From Salvia splendens (Eukaryota; Streptophyta; Magnoliopsida; Lamiales; Lamiaceae), in the NCBI RefSeq assembly GCF_004379255.2, contig NC_056051.1, positions 7,218,062-7,282,061 of the forward strand: DNA of 64,000 nt. The letters run 5' to 3'. Positions 56,480 through 64,000 of the stretch are shown here, one piece after another. The notes below the pieces were generated by a model, which was not told where the DNA came from, ran no database searches, and worked only from the letters and a program-made list of their open reading frames with translations. The position numbers and the translations under genes are program-made. Position 1 is the stretch's first letter; the number at the start of each line of letters is the position of its first letter.

Positions 56480-57673
56480 ATGGCGTCGAGCGATGGTGTT
56501 AGGGACGGCCAACGTGGTGGAGGTTGGTAAATCAATGTTGTTACTCCATTCGTGTTTGTTTTGTATTCCACTATAATTGGTTGTTTATTCTCCTTCATGT
56601 TGAAGGCCAACGTGACAGACCTAGCCGGAAATTCAAAAAGGGGGATCAGACGCGTAGATTGTGGAACCACCGCAAAGAAGAGATCCTTGGGGTGACTTTG
56701 GTCGAACTTGTAGCCCTTGGGTGGAAATCTGACAACGGTTTCCGTTCTAGGTATCTCCAGAGGTGTGAGGATAGTATCAGACAAGAGTTTCCGACCACTG
56801 ATATTAAGAGGACTCCAAATATCGTGTCGAAGATCACGTCATGGAAGAACAGCTACAGCTCCCTTCGCAACATACTAGAGAGGTCCGGTGTTGGTTTTAG
56901 CGTCAATGGAGACTACAAAATTGACATAGACGACGACCAATGGGAGCAAGTTGTTCAGGTACGTAACTGGTATTGTTTGTTATTTTGTTGTCCGCCTGAG
57001 CATTGTACTAAACGATGAATTTGCAGCGCGATCCCAAAGCGAAGTTCATGCGGAACAAGTCTTAGCCGTTATGGGAGACGTGGAAGCTTATTTTCGGCAA
57101 AGACCGCGCGACCGGCGGTGGTGCAGGGACATTACCCGACGCCGCTAACCGGGTTCGCATGGCTGCCGGCCGACACAGTGAATGGGGTGAGAATGATCCC
57201 AAGCAGGATTTGAACAGACCCCACCTCCTGATGAAAATGATGGTGACGAAGACCCCCTTGTTGCGCCTAATAGCTCTACTAACATCGACAAACCCATATC
57301 TGGTACTAAGGCTGGTTCTTCTAAATGGAAAGCTAGTGATAGCGATGGTTCACTAATGGTTTTCCTAGCCAACCTTCATGCTGAAACAAACGCAAGGCTA
57401 GAAGCCATATCCACCAAAATAGGGTATGAGTTTAACATCGGTTTGGCCCGACATGCTGTGTTTAAGAAGCTTGGTGGGGTTGATGGGCTCACCCTTGCTC
57501 AGAGGTACAAACTTTGTAACATACTCTCCGACAAGCCTCAGCGGTTAGAGTTTTTTAATGGGATGCCGCCGAAAGCACGGCTCGGTTATGCATTGACTCT
57601 TTGGAAGAGTAGCACAAAAATTTGGCAAAGTATTGTATGCTTTAATTTGAATTCCGTTGTAGGGTATGTTTAG
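56480..57673 (+). pseudogene. Myb/SANT-like DNA-binding domain protein (PIF/Harbinger-associated type)
   Basis: Exons by GT..AG and frame: 56480-56522, 56606-56958, 57027 on. The domain (about residues 30-130) has the Myb_DNA-bind_3 pattern (RRLWNHRKEEILGVTLVELV; GWKSDNGFRSRYLQRCEDSI; INSKITSW-like NIVSKITSWKNSYSSLRNIL; DIDDDQWEQVV). This family includes L10-interacting MYB-like proteins and ORF1 of PIF/Harbinger transposons. The next exon continues KAKFMRNKS and then hits TAG (57063) where relatives have Trp (TGG, a G-to-A change), followed by ETWKLIFGKDRATG. A frameshift near 57200 precedes an acidic linker and a conserved C-terminal stretch (KIGYEFNIGLARHAVFKKLG; LTLAQRYKLCNILSDKP). Recently disabled; whether cellular or transposon-derived is uncertain. 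Confidence 0.82.
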
Positions 57674-58421
57674 GCAATATTATGTTCCGTCGTTTGTTTA
57701 GGACCGTATATATTGTACCTCCACCTAATTTTGTAATGTTACATGTCGTATGCCAAGGGTTTGGAGGAATTCCCTTCTATATAGGGTTTTGTTTGATTAC
57801 ACAACATCGAGCCCACAACCCATACCAACTTTAGTTCAAATCCATGCAAACCACTTAGAAAAGTAATTGTATGAGGTGCATAATTCGACAATGCTCACAA
57901 CTAAAATGCACCCCAACTATATATACAACCATGCATGCATATTACAAACTTTATCATGCCCCATACTAACATCACACCAAAATTACCCTATCGCCGGTTC
58001 CTCTTAGACAAAAGCGACATACAAAGGACTGACGCATACATTAGAGATACGATACAAAAGCAACATATCCAATTCGACGTCAAACAAAAGGATGAAATCA
58101 TTCTGACGCCCAAAACATTCTTCATACGTAGTTCTCGAATTGCCGCCACACTCCGTAAGGCGAGTTGGACGCACATGAGCTACCGAAGGGAGATACTTGT
58201 GAGGTTTGGACATGATGAGATGGCGGTGTACACTGTGTGTTGTCCTAGCAGCCACCTACACCACCACCAGCCGACGTCGACGCCCAATTTTCCAGTTTAA
58301 TATCCCCGAAGACGAGCTTGCAGCATACGAGTGCTTTTGGAACAAAAGGATTGGAGATGATTTCACCCTCATCGACGTCTACATCCATGAAGTCTGATTC
58401 TTCCCAACAAAACTCTATGGA
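57674..58421. other. No supported gene between the two Myb/SANT-like genes
   Basis: Short ORFs in all frames; I searched for HARBI1-type transposase motifs and found none convincing. 58200-58400 is relatively GC-rich. Confidence 0.4.
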
Positions 58422-58952
58422 CTATGTAGAAACATCGATAGCGTCCAACATTTGACCAGCCATGTCTTCGCCATCACTGAACAATGACCGGAGTCGGTTG
58501 TATTCCGGCTCGTCGTGGTAATAATACGCAGCCGAAAAAGGGTATTTGTGTGACATATTCAAACACAACACATTGATGAACAACAAATAGTACGAAATGC
58601 ACACATGCATGTACTAAGTTGCGAAAAGGAGTACCTCAAACATGGACACCCATACGCAATTTGCAGCGTATACAAACTAGGCAGCTCTATCCCAATAAGT
58701 TCCTTTCGAGTTGATCAAGTGGTGGAAAGTTTGGTACCACATAGCAAGTAGCGGAACTCGATTAATCAAGTCCTCGAGCGTGAACACTACCCCACACCAA
58801 GCGTGAATTTGCGCTGCTACAAGCATGAAGAAGTATGCAGGGAAATCCTCAACTTTCCACCCTGACTCATGCTTGAGTTGCAACATAGTACTGATTAGGC
58901 GAGAGTCTAGCATTGCATTCCACTTTCCGTTGTACAAAAAATACGATTGCAA
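58422..58952 (-). pseudogene. Second Myb/SANT-like gene, N-terminus cut by Athila copy 2
   Basis: Reads GKWNAMLDSRLISTMLQLKH, then FPAYFFMLVAAQIHAWCGVV, LEDLINRVPLLAMWYQTFHH and INSKGTYWDRAA: the helix-spacing and W..L pattern of the Myb_DNA-bind_3 family. A TAG follows (about 58677), then FVYAANCVWVSMFE in the same frame. After an apparent gap, the C-terminal ORF HKYPFSAAYYYHDEPEYNRL and LRSLFSDGEDMAGQMLDAI ends at 58422. It is truncated eight bases from the LTR at 58961. It runs opposite to the gene at 56480 and is only loosely similar to it, so they are different family members rather than an inverted duplicate. Confidence 0.7.
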
Positions 58953-58960
58953 TGGGACTT

Positions 58961-60473
58961 TGATAAGTCGTATTCTAGGCCTTGGTTACTGGTCAGTATA
59001 ACGTGCCTAATTGGAATATATCTGCAAAACAGTTGCTAAAGTGTGCAGGGAAAGGGTTCTAGTCAATATGGAAAGGCTCGGACAACTCAGGAGAAAAGGG
59101 CGTCAGAATGTTGCCATACTGACCAGTATGCATGCCAAAAAAAGGGCTCGAGATGGAGAAGAAGGATTGCTGGGAAGAACAGCCACAAGTAAGGGCAAAA
59201 GGGTCATTTTGCGAAGAGAGTCTACCCTAAAAATCAAGGGTAGGCCTCCATATAAAAGGGAGCCACTTGGAGAGAGAGACAATCATCAACCTTAGGAAAA
59301 CACTCTTAGTTAGAGTAGTTCTCTCTCTCGGCAGATCAGTTCCTTCAGCATTGTCCTTCGTATTCTCGTTCCTCGCCACAGCAATGATCACCTGAGAGTT
59401 CCATCAGTTCATCGGAGTTTCGCATTCTCTCGTTCCAGCTAGTGTGATCGTAGTTTCAACAGTTTCATCGCCTGGAGTGGCAAAACAATCTTACTTGCTT
59501 TCGTAGTTAATCTTACTTGTTTTTCTTACGTTGGATCTGTTGCATTTTTCAATACTTTCTGATTTCGAAGTATTTTGGTTGAGATCCGAACGTTTTTATG
59601 TTATGAAGTTGTTTTTGTGCATCGGTTCTTGTTTGATTCAGTTTCTTTCTGCCTAGATAGCTTAGATCTAACTGTTTCGGTAATTTCCAAGTTTTGCAAG
59701 CATGTTTTCATTTCCGAATTGATAGATCTGAGTTCATGAGTTTAGATGGCTGTTAGATTCTAGATCTGAAATGGTTAAGTGTGGAAGCCTAGCTTACGTG
59801 ATTTCTACCACCTTGCATGTCACCCAGTAAACGTAATGTCAGTTTCGGTAGTTTAATCTTTCGATTTGAAGTTTAAATTGTTAGATATGTGTTTCCGAAG
59901 TTGTTAATCTGCAGTTCTTGTCCATTAATCTGGGTTTGTTGATCTGATCCAATTCATGTCGAAGAAGATAACATCTCCATCCAAGTTTGAGACCACTATT
60001 GCTTTTTAACTACTTTTTGCTTTGTCCTTTACTTTTCAGCTGGTACTTTTTCAGATCTGTAGGCCTAGTCACTTAACTACCACTTTTTCTCTGATATTCC
60101 GTTTAGTCTTTTATAGTAATCCCGTACCTTCCACATATTTTCAGAGACATAATGTTCCCCCACTCTTATGTACACAGCCGCTTATCAATCATCATTCACC
60201 CCTCCTAGTCAGTAGAGTACCATCTTAAATTCTTGCCTAGTTAGAATCTCAACCCAAAGCGTGGTAGCTAACCAACCTTTCCAGAATATCACCATAATTA
60301 CCAAAGCGCATTCATCTATGTGGGATTCGACCCTTACATCCACTATACTAGTCAGTAGAAGTGGGTTGAGAAATTATTGATAGCCAGGTTCAGGATTAGC
60401 TGGGATTTTCTATCCTGATCAGTAGGATACATCCTTTGCTTGACACGACACCTGCAACACCTTGGCTCTTTCA
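58961..60473 (+). repeat. Athila copy 2, 5' LTR (1513 bp)
   Basis: TGATAAGTCGTATTC..GGCTCTTTCA; clearly homologous to the copy 1 LTRs but much more diverged from them than they are from each other. Confidence 0.92.
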
Positions 60474-60475
60474 AA

Positions 60476-60493
60476 TGACGCCGTTGTCGGGGA
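60476..60493 (+). promoter_or_regulatory. Primer-binding site, tRNA-Asp type, decayed
   Basis: TGACGCCGTTGTCGGGGA; two transitions (G-to-A, C-to-T) from the copy 1 site. Confidence 0.85.
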
Positions 60494-60579
60494 TGAATGG
60501 CATTATTAACTGTTATTGTGTGTGATACTTTGCCGTATATATTGTTCATAATTTTTTTCCTTTCTTTTTCTTTCAGTTT

Positions 60580-62296
60580 ATGAGAAGCAGCTCGGCTCCT
60601 GACCAGTGGAGACTGAAAATACTTCCACGAGGGACTATACTCGTGACCACTCGTTCTGGCCTGTCGACAGCCCTGTCTGACCTAGACACGAGTAGTGACG
60701 AAGAGCAAGCCACCATAGAAGGAGAAACACCAGTACAGGTGCTACAATTGGAGGGTAACCCGAGGAGAATGGCTGCCCATGTAGATGATGACCCGGAGAT
60801 AGGGACGCTAAACGCGCATACCGAAGGGGAACCGCCGCAGGCTATAGTCGTCACCCCAGGACAGACGGCTTGTGATGTGAAGCCCCATATTCTTGCAATT
60901 CTGCCTACGTATTGTGGGAAGAGCTATGAAGGCCCCTACGAATTCCTTCATGAGTTATGTAAGATTTGTAGGGCACAGAGAAGGTCGACGGGGGAAACCG
61001 AGGATGACTACAGATTGAAGGCTCTGTCGTTCGTTCTAAAAGGGGAGGCCAACACATGGTTCATGCGCCTGCCACCCGACTCCATTGAGAGTTGGGCCGA
61101 TTTCAAGTCAGCCTTTTTAGGCGAATTTTTTCCGTCATCTAAGACGACTGCGCTGAAGAGAGAGATAACCAGTGTGAAGCAAGGTTACGATGAACCCTTG
61201 AGTGATTATTGGGCGAAGTATATGAGCCTTTTGGATGCATGTCCGAACTATCGTATGGCCGATATAGAGATACATCATACCTTTATGAAGGGATGAACAA
61301 GGCAACAAAAGACTTGGCAAACTAGTCGTCAGGAGGAAGTTTCACACAACTGAGGGTCAGTGAAGCGAAAAAGGTCCTAGGGAAGCTATTGAGTGCGAAG
61401 AAGGAATACGACAATTCAAGGGACGGCTACAGCAGAGAAAGAATTGCGAGTGCTTCGTCTACTGACCAGGAACAGAAGATATAGCAGAAGATGGATTTGA
61501 AAAAGGGAAGAGCTGAAAAAGACACTCCTGAGCGCAATCGAGAAGAACGCACCACCACCTTCCCCAACTAGGAGCTATAAGGATGCAGTGCAGGGGAGTC
61601 AAGGGCCAACCTACGATCAGCCGAATGACTTCGTCAACATGGAGCAAGTCAATGCTGCAGGGTATTATAACTCTAGTGGGAATTGGATCTAGGGGAGACA
61701 GCGGGACGCACCAAGGAGGGACCATCCAAATTTTCGATGGGGAGATGGAAACCAAAATCAGAACCAAGGTCAAGGTCAGAACCAATACAACCCCCACCCG
61801 AACCAGAATTCCAACCATGGCCCAGCAAATCCCGACCACCAATCCAACTGGTCAGGAATGAACCAACAACCCCATAACCAGAGCCCACAGAACCAAAACT
61901 CAAACTCTGTCAATGTACCACCCCACCAGGGAAATTTCCAAAATTACCAGAGTCAGCATACTCAAGGTTTCCAACATCAGCAGAACCAAAACCAATCCCA
62001 AACCCAAAACCAATTCCAAGGCCAGAACCGGAATCAATATCACCAAGACCAGTACAACCCTCCTGGCCAGTATAACCACTACTCACCTACCCAGAACCAC
62101 CAGAACTTCCAAAATTACCCACCCTACCAAAAACCCCCAGTATAACCAGCACCAAGGGCCAAATCAGTCCCAATATCCTAACAGGTCAAGGAGATCTATG
62201 GAGGACATTATGGGAAAATTGCTCGCTTCGCAGCAAAGCATCATGGGTGAGTTGCAGTCCAATAATGAAGTTGTGCAGGGGATGCAGAATGCCTAG
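60580..62296 (+). pseudogene. Athila copy 2 gag
   Basis: Starts MRSSSAPDQWRLKILPRG and is collinear with copy 1 through the capsid (FVLKGEANTWFMRLPPDSIE; YWAKYMSLLDACPNYRMAD). A one-base deletion near 61275 shifts the frame; stops follow at 61321, about 61484 and 61689, and another frame change lies in the Asn/Gln-rich tail near 62135. It ends at the TAG (62294) shared with copy 1. Non-functional. Confidence 0.88.
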
Positions 62297-63699
62297 AAGG
62301 AGCATAAGGCGAACATAGACATGATGAATAGGCAATTGGCTCAACTGGCGAGTTCAATGGTTGAAATGAAGGGGAATTCAGGAAAACTCCCGTCTACAGT
62401 CCATGTGCCTGAAAAGGCAAACGTAAGCAAGGTCACATTGCGGTCCAGTACTACCTATGAGGGACCTCAACCAAGGAAGCCCAATGGAGAGCCTAGTGGG
62501 ATGAATATACTGAAGGACGTCATCTCGGAAAGAGAGCTCAACAGACCTCTACCTCAGAAGCAGGATCCATTCTTTTTGGATGAAGCACCATTGGAAAAAG
62601 GTGAAACAAGAGGCGTACTGCCTAGGAGAGACCCTCCTAAGGAAACGGAACCCACGAAGGAGGCTCCAGCCCAAAATGTACCCAAGGAAAACTCCGGGAA
62701 GGATGTTGAAGGACCGATTGAAGAGGAGAAAGGAAAGAAACCATTCCCTTACAGTTTTGTAATCAAGAGGAAGAAGGAAAATCCAGTGGATTACATGTCA
62801 ATTTTTAGGAAGCTGGATGTCACCATACCATTCCTCCAAGCCGTGAAGCTGCCTCGCTTGGAAAATTTATCAAAGAATTCATAACCGGGAAAGCCCAGGA
62901 GGGTGTGTTAGAAAATGTGTTGGTGAGAGTGCATGATTTTACTTATCCTGCTGACTTCTATGTGATCAAGATGAGTGAGTCTGAAGCTAGGGAGTCTAGC
63001 GGTATATTGTTAGGGAGACCGTTTCTTAGGACGACCAAGACAATCGTAGACATGGCAGAGGGAACAATTTGCATCGATTTTCATGGAGAGAAATTCACAT
63101 TTGATATCAATGAGGCCATGAAAAATCCTATCGATTCTGAAAATCTGTGCTATGTTGATATGATTAACCCCCTAGTCCAAGATTTTCTTGAGACCGAATT
63201 ATTGCAGAAAAAACTCCAAGCGTTGGATGTGTATGAGCAGACTGATGTGGAAGTGGCTGCATGGTGCGATCTGATCAGTAGCCAAGGGTTAACTGACGAA
63301 GAGATAGAAGGAGCAATTAAGGATTTCTGCCAGAAATCGGAATTTATTGGAGCCGCAGGAGCTCAGCTACCAGTTAGTACAGATGAAGATTCAGATGAAG
63401 AGTTGGAAAAGGAGGGGGATGCTACAAGGAGCATTCTACCAGCTGATACACTTCCCCCACAAGTTGAATTGAAGAAGCTGCCGGCGAATCTGAAGTATGC
63501 CTTCCTAGGGGACGAAAACTCATACCCGGTGATCATTAGCAGCAGCCTAACGAAAGAACAAGAAGCAAAGCTACTGACCGTTCTAGGCAAGAACAAAAAA
63601 GCAATTGGATGGAGCCTTACAGATATGGTAGGGATAAGCCCCGATGTCTGTATGCATCATATCAGGCTAGAAGAAGGAGCGAAAGCACATCGAGGCTAG
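62297..63699 (+). pseudogene. Athila copy 2 pol start: linker, deleted protease core, pre-RT
   Basis: The linker (MNRQLAQLASSMVEMKGNSG) is followed by KPFPYSFVIKRKKENPVDYM. A frameshift precedes a deletion at about 62899 that removes some 252 bases (84 codons) relative to copy 1, including the DFGAS catalytic motif. GVLENVLVRVHDFTYPADFY resumes, with ILLGRPFLRTTKTIVDM and the linker. From 63472 comes the RT N-terminus: LKKLPANLKYAFLGDENSYP, IISSSLTKEQEAKLLTVLGK, NKKAIGWSLTDMVGISPDVC and MHHIRLEEGAK. A TAG at 63697 ends it. Confidence 0.88.
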
Positions 63700-64000
63700 C
63701 AGAGGAAGGTAAACCCCAATAAGAGGGAGGAAATATTGAGGGAAATCTTAAGTTGTTGTCATTAGGAATCATCTACTTGGTACCCGATAGCGAGTTGGTC
63801 AGCCCTATCCATATGGTTCCCAAGAAGTCTGGGATTCAACTAGTTCAAAATGAAAGGAATGAGCTGATACCAACACGGCTAGTCACTGGTTGGCGGATGT
63901 GCTAGACTACCGCAAGTTGAACACCGCAACCTGGAAAGACAACTTCCCCCTACCGTTCATCGATCAGATGTGGAGCGACTGGCGGGGAAAGAAGTACTTT
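63700..64000 (+). pseudogene. Athila copy 2 reverse transcriptase, degenerate, partial
   Basis: Reading through shifts and stops gives RKVNPNKREEILREIL, SALSIWFPRSLG-type text in place of the 'VSPIHMVPKKSG' motif (visible in another frame), TRLVTGWRMC, DYRKLNTATWKDNFPLP and FIDQMWSDWRGKKYF, the fingers and palm start of Ty3/gypsy RT. The catalytic YxDD would lie beyond the window. Confidence 0.85.

Larger units (their letters stand above)
58961..64000 (+). mobile_element. Athila-type Ty3/gypsy copy 2, incomplete at window edge
   Basis: 5' LTR, degenerate primer site, gag, linker, protease tail and the start of RT in the copy 1 order. Disabled by several stops and frameshifts and by a deletion of the protease core. 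RT sequence reaches the window end, so the 3' half is unseen. The target copy on the left would be GACTT (58956-58960). Confidence 0.92.

Noticed and set aside
57935..58300. Possible HARBI1-type transposase on the minus strand
   Set aside because: Phrases such as KRNRR looked suggestive, but no DDE signature or consistent frame could be found.

Overview
The window is nuclear DNA of a flowering plant, most likely a eudicot. It is AT-rich, with spliceosomal GT..AG introns. The gene families are an LRR receptor kinase of the Xa21/EFR type, a plant mobile domain (PMD) gene and Myb/SANT-like genes. The mobile elements are Athila-type and other Ty3/gypsy elements, Ty1/copia, MULE, hAT and Stowaway elements. 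A lamiid is a guess from general resemblance only. No prokaryotic operon, CRISPR, rRNA or tRNA gene is present.

Layout. 1-4163: end of an LTR element on the minus strand, with a broken gag-like frame, a primer-binding site and an unusually long LTR. It cuts an acidic ORF (4164-5125) lying downstream of an Athila-like LTR (to 6652), which in turn cuts the N-terminus of a receptor-kinase gene (6653-6794). 7084-11630: 3'-truncated Ty1/copia element with one LTR. 13876-19476: receptor-kinase pseudogene (minus) split by a young gag-only LTR element (15819-18217, TSD GTTTC). 19477-21240: duplicated receptor-kinase upstream sequence, a Stowaway MITE and another N-terminal stub. 22800-23157: C-terminal remnant of a third receptor kinase. 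23165-44443: a nest in which a non-autonomous LTR element, part of a tandem LTR-internal-LTR-internal array, holds a MULE (27576-43904). The MULE carries a PMD gene and a truncated MuDR transposase. That transposase is split by an Athila-type element (31474-42451, TSD ATGAT). 44444-46624: a second, truncated copy of the long LTR type. 46625-55440: the only apparently intact cellular gene, a receptor kinase with one intron (52507-49390, minus), bordered by N-terminal stubs, duplicated upstream blocks, 180-bp TRIM-like LTRs and a hAT insertion. 56480-58952: two opposed Myb/SANT-like gene remnants. 58961-64000: a second Athila-type element running off the window; it keeps the start of reverse transcriptase but has lost the protease active site.

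Reading. This is a receptor-kinase cluster eroded by nested transposition. Only the gene at 49390-52507 looks able to make a full product, a plasma-membrane non-RD receptor kinase. The most unusual objects are three. The MULE carries a PMD gene and palindromic subterminal arrays; the four nonsense codons in its PMD frame are each one C-to-T change from a Gln codon. The Athila derivative has lost RT, RNase H and integrase and joins its protease tail to a large ATHILA-ORF-like protein. The receptor-kinase upstream/signal-peptide segment has been copied repeatedly.
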